A stretch of DNA of 64,000 nt from Alphaproteobacteria bacterium WMHbin7 (GCA_002753155.1 PDZW01000014.1:357-64356); one strand, 5' to 3'; counted from the stretch's first letter, positions 12,041-21,204 are shown. Program-made: numbers and translations. The notes: generated by a model from the letters alone, not told the origin.

Positions 12041-12541
12041 CTAATTACACTGGCCCAGCGAGCCCTCGGCGCAGACATGCTTGCCGTCGGTCCAAAGCGC
12101 CCCGGTCAGGTCAGCATAGAGGAAATCGGCCCCGGTCAGGCGGGCCCCGGTGAAGTCGGCCCCCTTGAGGACGGCCCTGAAAAAGCGGGCTCGGCGCAGG
12201 TCGGCCTGGCGAAAGCTGGCCCCGGACAGTTCGGCCTTGGTGAAGTCGGCCTCGGTCAGGTCGGCCTCGTCGAAGCGGCTGGCGGTCAGATTGGCGCTGA
12301 TGAATTTGGCCCGGTAGCCATTGGCGGCCCGAAGGTCGCTTTGCGACAGATCGGTGCGCTGGAAGGTCGATTCGCGCAAATTAGCGCCCCCAAGGTCGCT
12401 TTTGGCCAGGGCGCGGCCATCGTGATAGCAGCGCCGCCAGTTCACCCCCGCATGGGCCGGTTCGGCGCAGGAGGCGGCATCGTTCTGCGCCAAAGCGGGC
12501 AGGGCGGCCAGAAGGAGGGGCAGCAGAAAGAACCATCTCAT
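12041..12541 (-). CDS. Secreted pentapeptide-repeat protein
   Basis: A 166-residue protein. The first 19 or so residues (MRWFFLLPLLLAALPALAQ) are a classical signal peptide. Residues about 45-150 are consecutive A(D/N)LXX pentapeptide repeats (SDLGGANLRESTFQRTDLSQ and onward), predicted to form a right-handed quadrilateral beta helix. Cysteines near both ends of the mature protein (SCAEP, RRCYH, VCAEG, GQCN) could form disulfides, consistent with export to the periplasm. ATG 12541 is chosen because it starts the signal peptide. Function unknown; the cytosolic gyrase-mimic role of Qnr-type repeats does not fit an exported protein. Confidence 0.8.
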   Translation of the reverse strand: MRWFFLLPLLLAALPALAQNDAASCAEPAHAGVNWRRCYHDGRALAKSDLGGANLRESTFQRTDLSQSDLRAANGYRAKFISANLTASRFDEADLTEADFTKAELSGASFRQADLRRARFFRAVLKGADFTGARLTGADFLYADLTGALWTDGKHVCAEGSLGQCN

Positions 12542-12629
12542 GAAACAAGATGTAATGAGCCCCAGGGCATTTGGCAAAGACTGAATTGGTGGTTAGACTG
12601 GGCATCACCGGAACGCTTAGGAGACACTC

Positions 12630-13514
12630 ATGCCCAGGTCGAAGGCCGAAACGGCCCTTGTTGAAGCGGAACAGCATTGGGCGGCAGGCGAGATTCCGCC
12701 CGCCCGCGAGGCCTATCGCCGGGCTAGGCTGCATTTCCACGAGGTGGACGATAAGGGCGGCGAGGCCCGTTCCCTGGCCCGTTTGGGCGAGTTGGAACAC
12801 CGCCAGGGCCATCTGGCGCAGGCGCGCGAGCTTCTGGCCGAAGCCCGGGCTTTGCTGGCGGGCGAGGCGGATGCCATTGCCCAGGCTGATATTCTGGTGC
12901 TTCTGGGCGAGCTGGATCGCAGCGAAAAGAAGCTGGGCGACGCCCGAGTCGCTTTGGAATCGGCGGGCAGAATTTATCAGGGTGCGGGCGATATCGGGGG
13001 TGAAATCCAGGTCAAGCTGCGGCTGGGCTGGGTGGCCTCTTCCGAGGGGCGGGAAGACATGGCGCTCGATGCCTTCAAGGATGCCGAGAAGCTGGCGCGT
13101 CAGGCCGGTGACGATCTGGCGGGCGGACAGGCCTTGATGGCGCTGGCCGACATCGAACGGCGCCTCAACCGCCTCGATCTGGCCCATCAGGCGATGGCCC
13201 AGGCCCTGACATTGTTCAAAACCTCGGGCGACGTGCTGGACGAGGCGGCGGCCACGGCGGAGCTGGCCACCCTGGCCCGCGATCTGGGCGAGCGCGCCCA
13301 GGCCGTCGAAGGCTATCAGAAATCGGCCCATCTGTTTGCCGCAGCGGGCGATCTGAAGGGCGAGGCTCTGGTCCTGCTGGCCCTGGCCCGGCTGGAATAT
13401 GGCCATGATTCCATGGCGGCCAGGCGCGCCGCCGAACATGCCGTGCAGCTTCTTGAGCGGGTGAATGACCTTGATCATCTGGCCCAGGCGAAGACCCTGC
13501 TAGCCGGTCTCTGA
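12630..13514 (+). CDS. Tetratricopeptide-repeat (TPR) protein
   Basis: A 294-residue cytosolic protein with no signal peptide, built of about seven helical pairs of roughly 40 residues rather than the canonical 34. Each carries the A-x-L-x2-LG-x-L pattern (SLARLGELEHRQGHLAQARE, DILVLLGELDRSEKKLGDAR, QALMALADIERRLNRLDLAH). Such arrays are scaffolds for protein-protein contacts; no enzymatic domain is visible. It starts with ATG after TAGGAG-like bases and is convergent with the secreted-protein gene at 13521. Its partner cannot be inferred from the neighbours. Confidence 0.8.
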   Translation: MPRSKAETALVEAEQHWAAGEIPPAREAYRRARLHFHEVDDKGGEARSLARLGELEHRQGHLAQARELLAEARALLAGEADAIAQADILVLLGELDRSEKKLGDARVALESAGRIYQGAGDIGGEIQVKLRLGWVASSEGREDMALDAFKDAEKLARQAGDDLAGGQALMALADIERRLNRLDLAHQAMAQALTLFKTSGDVLDEAAATAELATLARDLGERAQAVEGYQKSAHLFAAAGDLKGEALVLLALARLEYGHDSMAARRAAEHAVQLLERVNDLDHLAQAKTLLAGL

Positions 13515-13520
13515 GGCAGC

Positions 13521-13982
13521 CTATTTTCTGGGCTTTGCGGGCTTGGTCGGCTTTCTGCGGGGCGGCTGGGGGCCTTCGTAAAAGACCTCGCAATTGCCCC
13601 AGTTGGGGCTGAAGAAGAAATAGGTTTCGCCGCTGCGGGCCAAGTTGCCGGGATCGATCAGAAGGTCGTGGCGCTCCTTGGGAATCATGTAAAGCACGGC
13701 CTGGCCTGTCTTACCGTCGAAAACGGCGGCCAGACGCAAGGGCGAGACCGGGATGAACTGGCCGGTCCGGCAGGCCTGATCCAGCACGGGATCGGCCTTG
13801 CCCGCCTTCCAGTAAGGCAGCTTCGAGCGCTTCAGCATGGTGTATTCGTAGGCATCCGGCCAGCGCGAGCGCAAGGAAGGCGAGCCGGGAAGAATGCCCG
13901 GGGCCATCATGGGTGCTAAGCGATCAGGGGCCGTGGGCTCGACATGCTGGGCCTGGGCCGGGCTTGACGCGACCAGCATCAA
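13521..13982 (-). CDS. Hypothetical exported protein; true start uncertain
   Basis: From TTG 13982 (with ATG next) the product is 153 residues, of which the first dozen (MLVASSPAQAQ) look like the tail of a signal peptide. Reading further upstream in frame gives HIPALLLALMLVASSPAQAQ, a full signal peptide, but no ATG, GTG or TTG is available there before metH ends; a rare start such as ATC after the AAGGAACGAGAGGA tract is possible. The mature part has two cysteines, the stretches AVLYMIPKERHDLLIDP and ETYFFFSPNWGNCEVFYEG, and a Pro/Lys-rich tail. It directly follows metH. No family recognised. Confidence 0.6.
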   Translation of the reverse strand: MMLVASSPAQAQHVEPTAPDRLAPMMAPGILPGSPSLRSRWPDAYEYTMLKRSKLPYWKAGKADPVLDQACRTGQFIPVSPLRLAAVFDGKTGQAVLYMIPKERHDLLIDPGNLARSGETYFFFSPNWGNCEVFYEGPQPPRRKPTKPAKPRK

Positions 13983-14046
13983 AGCCAGCAGCAGGGCTGG
14001 GATGTGTCCTCTCGTTCCTTGACGTTCTTGCCTTGCGATGGCTTCC

Positions 14047-17000
14047 TCACACGCGAAAATATTTTGCCTTGGGGTGATGCAGAATGAAGGCCGAGGTGGA
14101 TTGCTCGGGCTCCAGCTGATCCTCCTCCGAAAGCGTGACGCCGATACGCTCTGCCCCCAGAAGCTTCAGCAATACACGCTGATCGGCCAGATTGGGACAA
14201 GCCGGATAGCCGAAGGAATAGCGCGAGCCGCGATAATTCTGTTTCAGCATCTCCTCGATGTCGCGGGCATCCTCGGCGCCGAAACCCAGCTCGGCGCGGA
14301 TGCGCTTGTGCACATGCTCGGCCAGGGCCTCCGTCATCTCGACGCCCAGCCCGTGCAGATAAAGATAATCGCGGTAGCGGTCGGTCTCGAACCAGGCATG
14401 GCCGGTGTCGGAAAGCTTGCGCCCCATGGTCACCACCTGAAGGGCGATGACGTCGCTGCCGTCCTCCTTCACATAATCGGCCAGGCACAATCCTTCTGGC
14501 CCGTCCTGGCGCGGAAAGGCAAAGCGGGCAAGCAGGGCACCGGCATCGTCAAGCAGCAAAACGGAATCGCCCTCGGCCCTGGCGCGGAAATAACCATAGG
14601 CGGCTTGCGGCGCCAGAATATGTTCGGTCTCGCAGATCTTCAGCATGCGCTCGAGAATCGGTCCGGCTTCGCTCTCTACCTGCTCCTTCCACTCGGCCAG
14701 CGAGCGTCCCGCCTTCTTGAAGCCCCAATGGAACTGATAGAGCATGGTGTGGTTGAGATAGGGCAGCAAGGCCTTGGGATCGACCCGCTCGATCAGGCGC
14801 GCGCCATAGAAGGGGGGGGTGGGGATCGTGGACTGCCCGGCCAGTTCCGCCCGGCGGCTTTTGATCAGGGCGGGCGAGGCCAGCGCGGCCTGGGGCTTGG
14901 GTGCTGCGGCTTTCTTGGCCGGTCGATGAATCGCACTGGCGGCGATGAAATCGTCGAAATTCCCGGCCGCCACATGGGCCATCAGATCCAAGCCGTCGAA
15001 GGCATCCCTGGCATAGGCGACCCGGCCTTCGACATAGGCTTCGCGGCAATCGGCTTCGACGAAGTTGCGGGTCAGCGCAGCACCGCCCAGAAGAACGGGC
15101 ACGGTGATGCCGGCTTCGCGCATGGCTTCCAGATTTTCCTTCATGATGACGGTCGATTTCACCAAAAGGCCCGACATGCCCACGGCGTCGGGTTTATGTG
15201 TTTTGACCGCCTCGATGATGGCATTGACCGGCTGCTTGATGCCGAGATTGACGATCTTGTAGCCGTTGTTGGTAAGAATGATATCGACCAGATTCTTGCC
15301 GATGTCGTGAACGTCGCCCTTGACGGTGGCCAGCACCAGGATTGCCTTGGCCTGCCCCTCCTTCTTCTCCATGAAGGGCTCGAGATAGGCCACGGCGGCC
15401 TTCATGGTCTCGGCCGATTGCAGCACGAAGGGAAGCTGCATCTTGCCCGATCCGAATAACTCGCCCACCGTCTTCATGCCATCCAGCAGGATGCGGTTCA
15501 CAATGTCGAGCGGCGCCAGCGTCTTCAGGGCTTCGGCCAGGTCTTCGTCAAGGCCCTGGCGATCACCATCGATAATGCGCAGCTTCAAGCGCTCTTCCAC
15601 CGATTCCGGGCGTTCCTTCTTGACCGACACGGCCGTCCTGTCCTCGAACAGGGCGATGAAGTCCTTCAGCGCCTCTGGCTTGTGATCGAAGATCAGAGCC
15701 TCGGCAGCCGCCACTTCCTCTGCGGGAATCTTGTGCAGCGGCAGGATTTTGGAGGTGTGCACGATGGCCGCCGTCATGCCCGCCTTGAGGGCATGATCCA
15801 GAAAGACGGAATTCAGCACCTGACGGGCCGCTGGCTTCAAGCCGAATGACACATTGGACAGGCCAAGAACGATGCCGCATTCGGGCAATTCTGTACGGAT
15901 GCGCTTAATCGCCTCCAGGGTCTCGATGGCCAGCTTGCGGTCGGATTCATTGCCGGTGCAGATAGTGAAAGTGAGGGGGTCGAACAACAGGTCCGAGCCC
16001 GCCAGCCCGTGCTGCTTGCAGGCAAAATCATAAAGCCGGTGCGCGATCTTAAGCTTGGCATCGGCCTCCTTGGCCATCCCCTCTTCGTCGATGGTAAGCG
16101 CGATGACGGCGGCTCCGTGCTTCCTGGCAAGGGTCAGGCGCTTCTCGGCATCAATCTCGCCATTCTCGAAATTGATCGAGTTGATGACCGCCTTGCCACC
16201 GTAAAGCTCGAGGGCCGCTTCCAGCACGGGAAACTCGGTCGAATCGATAACCAGGGGTGCGGTGACCGCACCCCTCAAGCGGCTGACCACCTCGGTCATT
16301 GCCGCCTTTTCGTCCTGGCCCACGAAGGCGGTGCAGACGTCCAGGGTGTGAGAGCCCTCCTTCACCTGCTCCTTGGCCATGGCGGTGATGCCGTCCCAGT
16401 TGGCGGCTGCCTGAAGCTCGCGGAACTGTTTCGAGCCGTTGGCGTTCAAACGCTCGCCGATGGACAGGAAGGCGTTTTCCTGAAGCAAGGGCACCTGGCC
16501 GTAAAGCGAAGCCAGCGACGGCACCCAGACAGATGTGCGGGCCTTGGGATGGGGGCGCTTGGGATCAAGGCGCATCAGCATGGCATGCGTGGCGGCGATG
16601 TGGGCGGGCGAGGTGCCGCAGCAGCCGCCGACGATATTGGCTCCATCTTCCAGAATGAAACGCTCGTGCCAGTGGGCGAAGGAGTCGGGGGCTAGCGGAT
16701 AGACCGCTTTTCCGTCCACCACTTCGGGCAGCCCCGCATTGGGCTGCACGGAAATCAGGCCGGGCCAGCTGGCGGCCAGCCAGCCAATATTCTCGCCCAT
16801 TTCCTGGGGGCCGGTGGCGCAGTTCATACCCATCGAATCGACATTCAGCGCATTCATCAGCGTGGCGGCGCCTGCGATGTCAGCACCCACCAGCATGGTG
16901 CCGGTGGTTTCCACGGTGACCTGCACGAAAATGGGTGTTGGGGTCTTGGCTTCACTCCGCGCAATCTTCACACCATTGACGGCGGCCTTGACCTGCAAGG

Positions 17001-17484
17001 GGTCTTGGCAGGTTTCGATCAAAACGGCATCGGCCCCGCCTGCGATCAGGCCCCTGGCCTGCACGACATAAGAGGCCTCCAGGGTTGCGTAATCGATATG
17101 GGCCAGCGATGGCAGCTTGGTGCCCGGCCCGACTGAGCCCAGGACAAAGCGTTGCCGCCCGTCTTTGGCGAACAGTTCGGCCGCTTCGCGGGCCAATTCG
17201 GCCGAGCGCTTGTTGAGGTCGAAGGCCTCGGCCTCAAGCCCGAATTCCGCCAGCGTCAGGGGCGAGGCGCCGAAGGTGTTGGTCTCCACCATGTCGGCCC
17301 CGGCCTGGTAATAGGCCTGGTGAATCTCGCGCACCACGTCGGGGCGCGTGCGGGTCAGGATATCCGTGCAATTTTCATGGCCGTCATAATCGGCCAAGGT
17401 CAGGGTGCGCGCCTGCACCTGGGTGCCCATGGCCCCGTCACACAACAAGACGCGGTCTTTCAGGGCTTCGAGAATTTTACTCAT
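14047..17484 (-). CDS. metH: Cobalamin-dependent methionine synthase
   Basis: Transfers the methyl group of methyl-tetrahydrofolate through methylcobalamin to homocysteine. The 1145 residues contain all four modules: the homocysteine domain (VLLCDGAMGTQVQ; zinc ligands in GMNCATGPQ and GGCCGTSPAH), the pterin domain (about 345-600, SIGERLNANGSKQF), the cobalamin domain with the lower-ligand His about 726 in GDVHDIGKN, and the C-terminal SAM-dependent activation domain. ATG 17484 is chosen for AAGGAG eight bases upstream and because it overlaps the metF stop as ATGA. A full activation domain implies reductive reactivation by a flavodoxin-type partner elsewhere. Confidence 0.98.
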   Translation of the reverse strand: MSKILEALKDRVLLCDGAMGTQVQARTLTLADYDGHENCTDILTRTRPDVVREIHQAYYQAGADMVETNTFGASPLTLAEFGLEAEAFDLNKRSAELAREAAELFAKDGRQRFVLGSVGPGTKLPSLAHIDYATLEASYVVQARGLIAGGADAVLIETCQDPLQVKAAVNGVKIARSEAKTPTPIFVQVTVETTGTMLVGADIAGAATLMNALNVDSMGMNCATGPQEMGENIGWLAASWPGLISVQPNAGLPEVVDGKAVYPLAPDSFAHWHERFILEDGANIVGGCCGTSPAHIAATHAMLMRLDPKRPHPKARTSVWVPSLASLYGQVPLLQENAFLSIGERLNANGSKQFRELQAAANWDGITAMAKEQVKEGSHTLDVCTAFVGQDEKAAMTEVVSRLRGAVTAPLVIDSTEFPVLEAALELYGGKAVINSINFENGEIDAEKRLTLARKHGAAVIALTIDEEGMAKEADAKLKIAHRLYDFACKQHGLAGSDLLFDPLTFTICTGNESDRKLAIETLEAIKRIRTELPECGIVLGLSNVSFGLKPAARQVLNSVFLDHALKAGMTAAIVHTSKILPLHKIPAEEVAAAEALIFDHKPEALKDFIALFEDRTAVSVKKERPESVEERLKLRIIDGDRQGLDEDLAEALKTLAPLDIVNRILLDGMKTVGELFGSGKMQLPFVLQSAETMKAAVAYLEPFMEKKEGQAKAILVLATVKGDVHDIGKNLVDIILTNNGYKIVNLGIKQPVNAIIEAVKTHKPDAVGMSGLLVKSTVIMKENLEAMREAGITVPVLLGGAALTRNFVEADCREAYVEGRVAYARDAFDGLDLMAHVAAGNFDDFIAASAIHRPAKKAAAPKPQAALASPALIKSRRAELAGQSTIPTPPFYGARLIERVDPKALLPYLNHTMLYQFHWGFKKAGRSLAEWKEQVESEAGPILERMLKICETEHILAPQAAYGYFRARAEGDSVLLLDDAGALLARFAFPRQDGPEGLCLADYVKEDGSDVIALQVVTMGRKLSDTGHAWFETDRYRDYLYLHGLGVEMTEALAEHVHKRIRAELGFGAEDARDIEEMLKQNYRGSRYSFGYPACPNLADQRVLLKLLGAERIGVTLSEEDQLEPEQSTSAFILHHPKAKYFRV

Positions 17485-18362
17485 AGGCAAGACTCCTTGG
17501 GACGAACGCCCAGAATATGGCAGATGGCGAAAACCAGATCGGCGCGGTTCAGCGTGTAGAAATGAAAATGACCGACCCCTTCATGGGCCAGGGCGCGGCA
17601 AAGCTCCGAGGTGGTGGTGGCGGCCACCAGACGTCTGGTGTCGGGATCGTCGTCAAGCCCCTGGAAGAGATCGGCCATCCAGCCGGGAACGCCAGCTCCG
17701 CAGGCCTTCGAGAATTTGACCACCTGGGCAAAATTGGTGACCGGCAAAATGCCCGGCACGATGGGAACGGTTATGCCCGCTCGGCGCACGCGTTCCAGAA
17801 AGCGCAGATAGGTCGCGGGCTCGAAAAAATACTGGGTGATGGCGCGGGTGGCGCCCGCATCGATCTTGCGCTTCAGATTGTCCAGATCGGCTTCGGGGCT
17901 CAGGGCCTCGGGATGGGTTTCGGGATAGGCCGCCACGCTGATTTCGAAATCGCCGATTTTCTTCAAGCCGTGGACCAAATCGACCGCATAGGCATAGCCG
18001 TCGGGGTGCGGCGCGTATGTTCCGCCGTCGGGCGAATCGCCTCTGAGCGCTACGATATGGCGAATGCCTTCCTGCCAGTAGAGGCGGGCCACCTCGTCGA
18101 CCTCGGCCTTGCTGGCGGCAACGCAAGTGAGGTGGGCAGCGGGTGCCAGGCCCGATTCGCGCTTCAAGCGCAGCACGGTTTCATGGGTGCGCTCGCGCGT
18201 CGAGCCGCCTGCTCCGTAGGTGACCGAGACGAAACCTGGCTTCAGCGGGGCCAGACGGGTCACGCTCTCCCAAAGCTGTTCTTGCATCTTCTCGGTCTTG
18301 GGCGGGAAGAATTCGAAGGAGACGGAGACATCGAGCGGCAGAATACGTTCGGAAACGGTCAC
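17481..18362 (-). CDS. metF: 5,10-Methylenetetrahydrofolate reductase
   Basis: Flavoprotein that reduces methylene-THF to methyl-THF, the methyl donor used by MetH encoded directly downstream. The 293-residue TIM-barrel protein has the N-terminal SFEFFPPKTEKMQ (catalytic Glu), VSVTYGAGGSTRERT, HLTCVAASKAEVDEVARLY, IVALRGDSPDGG and ITQYFFEPATYLRFLERVR. It starts with GTG 18362 after AAAGGA. It overlaps metH by four bases and lies 15 bases after the ArsR-methyltransferase regulator, so the three form one methionine-cycle operon. Confidence 0.97.
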   Translation of the reverse strand: MTVSERILPLDVSVSFEFFPPKTEKMQEQLWESVTRLAPLKPGFVSVTYGAGGSTRERTHETVLRLKRESGLAPAAHLTCVAASKAEVDEVARLYWQEGIRHIVALRGDSPDGGTYAPHPDGYAYAVDLVHGLKKIGDFEISVAAYPETHPEALSPEADLDNLKRKIDAGATRAITQYFFEPATYLRFLERVRRAGITVPIVPGILPVTNFAQVVKFSKACGAGVPGWMADLFQGLDDDPDTRRLVAATTTSELCRALAHEGVGHFHFYTLNRADLVFAICHILGVRPKESCL

Positions 18363-18377
18363 GGGGGGAATCCTTTA

Positions 18378-19340
18378 TCAGGTTGGTTTTGCCGCAAGCC
18401 AGATGGTGACGGCTAACGGGCGTCCGGGCAAGAGCCGGGTGTCGTAAGGGATGAGGCCGGCGTCGCGCAGGGCCTCCTCGATCTCGGCTCTTGAGAAGCC
18501 GAGGCGCAGGTGCTGATGCTCTGTTCTGAGAACTTCCAGGTCGTGCGGCGCGAAATCCACCACGGCCAGGCGCCCTCCGGGAGCCAGGATGCGCGAGGCT
18601 TCGGCCAGCGCCTGGGCGGGATGCGCCTGGAAATGCAGAACCTGATGAATGAGGACCTGATCCCAGGCTCCGCTTTCCAGAGGCAGGTGCGTCATGTCGG
18701 CGTGGTAAAGCTCGATATGGCGCAGATTCCTGGCGGCCAGCTTCATGCGGGCCACGTCCAGCATCTCGCGCGAGGCATCGATGCCGACGGCGGTTTCGAC
18801 ATGGGGTCCGAACAATTCCAGCATGCGCCCGGTGCCGGTGCCGATATCGGCAAATTTCCGGGGGTGGTGCGGCAGCAGTGAATCCAAAAGGGCGCGCTCG
18901 ATCACGGCGTCGTCGACATGCAAGGAGCGCAGCGCGTCCCAATGCCCGGCATTGGCGGCGAAATAGGCGCTGGCCCTTTCCGTTCGGCGCTGGCGCAATT
19001 CGTTCAGGCGCTGGCCGTCCCGCGCCAACTCGTCGTCGGCCAGGGGCAAAAGGGCCGCCAGAGTGTCGGCCAATCGGGAATGGGGGGATCGGCGATAGAA
19101 GACCTGGGCGCCGTCGCGCTTGCGCTCGAGCAATCCGGCGCCGGCCAGCAATTTCAGATGGCGCGATACGCGGGGCTGGCTTTGGCCCAGGATATCCACC
19201 AGCTCGCTGACCGACAGGGGCTCAGCGCCGCACAGGGCCAGAAGGCGCAGGCGCGTCGGGTCGGCGGCGGCCTTCAAGCCGACCAGCAGGGGTTCAAATC
19301 CGGGAAAGGGCGCGGATGTGGTAACGATTGATCGGGTCAT
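18378..19340 (-). CDS. ArsR-family regulator fused to SAM-dependent methyltransferase (SahR-like)
   Basis: A 320-residue two-domain protein. Residues about 20-90 are an ArsR winged helix (ADPTRLRLLALCGAEPLSVS, then LGQSQPRVSRHLKLLAGAGL). Residues about 130-320 are a class I methyltransferase fold (FADIGTGTGRMLELF 163-177, VGIDASREML, ILAPGGRLAVVDF). ArsR-methyltransferase fusions beside metF/metH are known in proteobacteria as probable regulators of the SAM/homocysteine cycle that sense S-adenosylhomocysteine; that assignment here rests on architecture and position. It starts the metF-metH operon. An AT-rich imperfect repeat upstream may be its operator. Confidence 0.88.
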   Translation of the reverse strand: MTRSIVTTSAPFPGFEPLLVGLKAAADPTRLRLLALCGAEPLSVSELVDILGQSQPRVSRHLKLLAGAGLLERKRDGAQVFYRRSPHSRLADTLAALLPLADDELARDGQRLNELRQRRTERASAYFAANAGHWDALRSLHVDDAVIERALLDSLLPHHPRKFADIGTGTGRMLELFGPHVETAVGIDASREMLDVARMKLAARNLRHIELYHADMTHLPLESGAWDQVLIHQVLHFQAHPAQALAEASRILAPGGRLAVVDFAPHDLEVLRTEHQHLRLGFSRAEIEEALRDAGLIPYDTRLLPGRPLAVTIWLAAKPT

Positions 19341-19647
19341 TATTGAGATATAAGCATGTCTTTATGTTATGGGCAAGGACAAAGCTGGAACGACTCGATA
19401 TCAATGGCTTGCTGCTGTGGCAAGTTTGCAACAGTGGTGCGAATGGGCTTCAGCCCGCCCATTACCCCCTAGCCACCGTTTTGACGATATGTTAATCCCA
19501 GCATTGTATAAATCTGCCATTCAAGGTGTATCCTTGGACCAGGTAGCGCGGCGGTCGTAAATGCCGTAGAGGGAAGTGCGCGGTTTAGCCGGGCGGGCCT
19601 GTGGCCTCGTCCATATGTTTTGAAAAGCTGTTCGAAAGCTGGGGACC
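19341..19647. other. Intergenic region between the SahR-like gene and mlaA
   Basis: Next to the regulator start, 19346-19370 is AT-rich with an imperfect inverted repeat (ATAAG, spacer CATGT, then CTTTAT), a candidate ArsR-type operator. TTGACG at 19481 and TATAAA at 19507 are promoter-like but 20 bases apart, which is too far for a normal promoter. A 63-codon frame (19369-19560) shows no domain, signal or ribosome-binding site and is not called. I see no terminator. Confidence 0.35.
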
Positions 19648-20454
19648 ATGAAAAGCAAGAAAGCATCTGCCATTTCCACTTCCGCCGCCGTCTCTCTGCT
19701 TGCGCTCACGCTGGTTGCCGGTTGCGCAACGCCCCCTGCTGCGGGCGACAAGGAAGCCCAGGCCGAATGGGTACAGACCAACGACCCGGCGGAACCCACG
19801 AACCGCAACCTTCACGCCTTCAACCAGGGCATTGACGACAACGTTCTAAAGCCGATGGCCGAAGGCTATCGCGACTATGTGCCGGCAAATTTCCGCACCA
19901 ATATCCGCAACGTGCTCACCAACTTAAGCGAGCCTTTGGTGGCCGCCAACGATCTGTTGCAAGGCGAGTTCCTGCGCGCCGCCAATGCGATTGGCCGCTT
20001 CTGCGTCAACAGCACCTTCGGCTTCCTCGGCATGGGCGATGTCGCCGGTGGCGGCGGGCTTGAGCATCACGATGAAGATTTCGGCCAGACCCTGGCGGTT
20101 TGGGGTGTGGGCGAGGGTCCGTACATCGTGCTGCCTCTCCTGGGGCCGTCGAATCCGCGCGATGCCGTCGGCACGGCGGTCGATTTCGTCGGCAATCCCA
20201 CGAATTGGATGATCCCGGGCTTGCCGCTGGCCGCCGGTGTCGCCAAGGGAACGGTGACGGCTGTCGACAAGCGCGAGAAATACATCGAGCCCCTGAACGA
20301 AGTGCAGCGCACCTCGCTGGATTACTATGCCTCCTTGCGCAGCCTGTATCGCCAGAAGCGGGCTGACGATATTCGCAACGGCAAGAAGGGTCCGACCATG
20401 CCAGCACCCGGCTTGGCGGCCATGGATGCTGAAGGCGACAAGGCGGCCCACTAA
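19648..20454 (+). CDS. mlaA: MlaA/VacJ outer-membrane lipoprotein
   Basis: Outer-membrane component of the Mla pathway, which removes mislocalised phospholipids from the outer leaflet and passes them to periplasmic MlaC. The 268-residue precursor has a lipoprotein signal (hydrophobic core LLALTLVAG then Cys26, lipobox LVAGC). The mature part carries VacJ features: DPAEPTNRNLHAFNQGIDDN, PANFRTNIRNVLTNLSEP, ANAIGRFCVNSTFGFLGMGD, DFGQTLAVWGVGEGPYIVLPLLGPSNPRDAVG. The next gene encodes MlaC; the MlaFED transporter is not in the window. Confidence 0.96.
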   Translation: MKSKKASAISTSAAVSLLALTLVAGCATPPAAGDKEAQAEWVQTNDPAEPTNRNLHAFNQGIDDNVLKPMAEGYRDYVPANFRTNIRNVLTNLSEPLVAANDLLQGEFLRAANAIGRFCVNSTFGFLGMGDVAGGGGLEHHDEDFGQTLAVWGVGEGPYIVLPLLGPSNPRDAVGTAVDFVGNPTNWMIPGLPLAAGVAKGTVTAVDKREKYIEPLNEVQRTSLDYYASLRSLYRQKRADDIRNGKKGPTMPAPGLAAMDAEGDKAAH

Positions 20455-20526
20455 TAACAGGCTCCATCGGGAAGACGGCGCGGGGATCGCCGCTCCCGGT
20501 CGGGCGTTCTTATGTTGTAGAAATGG

Positions 20527-21204
20527 ATGAAACAAACCATGCGTAACGGGTGGGGCGGCAAATTTTTTCCGGCGCTTTTGCTGCTGGGCGGCCTGCTGGC
20601 GCCGTTGCCGGTGCTGGCCGATGCTGCGAGCGAAGCCAAGGCCTTCGTGGCGAAGGTGGCGGACCGGGCGGTCAATCAGATCGGCAGGGCTCAGGTCAAC
20701 GAGGAAGAGCGCGCCGAGCGTGTGCGCTCGCTGATGAGCGATAATTTCGACATTCCCGCCGTGGCCCGTTTCGTCACGGGGCGCGTCGGCAAGCTGGCCG
20801 ACGAAGTGCAGCAAAAGGAATTCCAGCAGGTCTTCCTGGACTATCAGGTTCATACCTGGGCCAAGCGCTTCAAGGATTACGGCGGTCAGACGCTGGAAGT
20901 TGACGGCGCCCTGCCTCCCGACGAGGCTGGCGTCATTTCCGTGGACAGCCGTCTGCTCGATCCGGCGGGCAAACCCCCCATCCTGGTAACCTGGCGTGTG
21001 CGCCCCGGCGACGACAAAATTCTGAAAACGGTGGATATTGTGGTCGAAGGGGTCAGCATGGCGCTCACCATGCAGTCCGATTACCGCTCGATTTTGCAGC
21101 GCCAGGGCTTAAGCGGCCTTACCAAGGCGCTGAAGGAAAAGGTTGAAGCCATCCGCTCAGGCAAGATGGAAGTGCCGCCTTTGAAGGCCAGCACGGCAAA
21201 ATAA
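20527..21204 (+). CDS. mlaC: MlaC/Ttg2D periplasmic phospholipid-binding protein
   Basis: Periplasmic shuttle carrying phospholipids between MlaA and the inner-membrane Mla complex. The 225-residue precursor has a signal peptide (FFPALLLLGGLLAPLPVLADA, cleavage near residue 31). Family features include NFDIPAVARFVTGRV, EFQQVFLDYQVHTWAKRFKDYGG, VTWRVRPGDDKILKTVDIVVEGVSMALTMQSDYRSILQR. It follows mlaA after 72 bases without a terminator, so cotranscription is likely. Confidence 0.95.
   Translation: MKQTMRNGWGGKFFPALLLLGGLLAPLPVLADAASEAKAFVAKVADRAVNQIGRAQVNEEERAERVRSLMSDNFDIPAVARFVTGRVGKLADEVQQKEFQQVFLDYQVHTWAKRFKDYGGQTLEVDGALPPDEAGVISVDSRLLDPAGKPPILVTWRVRPGDDKILKTVDIVVEGVSMALTMQSDYRSILQRQGLSGLTKALKEKVEAIRSGKMEVPPLKASTAK

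Noticed and set aside
12041-12400. Tandem DNA repeats in 12041-12400
   Set aside because: The periodic 15-bp pattern is the coding signature of pentapeptide repeats, not a CRISPR or satellite array.
19369-19560. 63-codon frame between the SahR-like gene and mlaA
   Set aside because: No ribosome-binding site, domain or membrane helix, and it overlaps the probable regulator control region.
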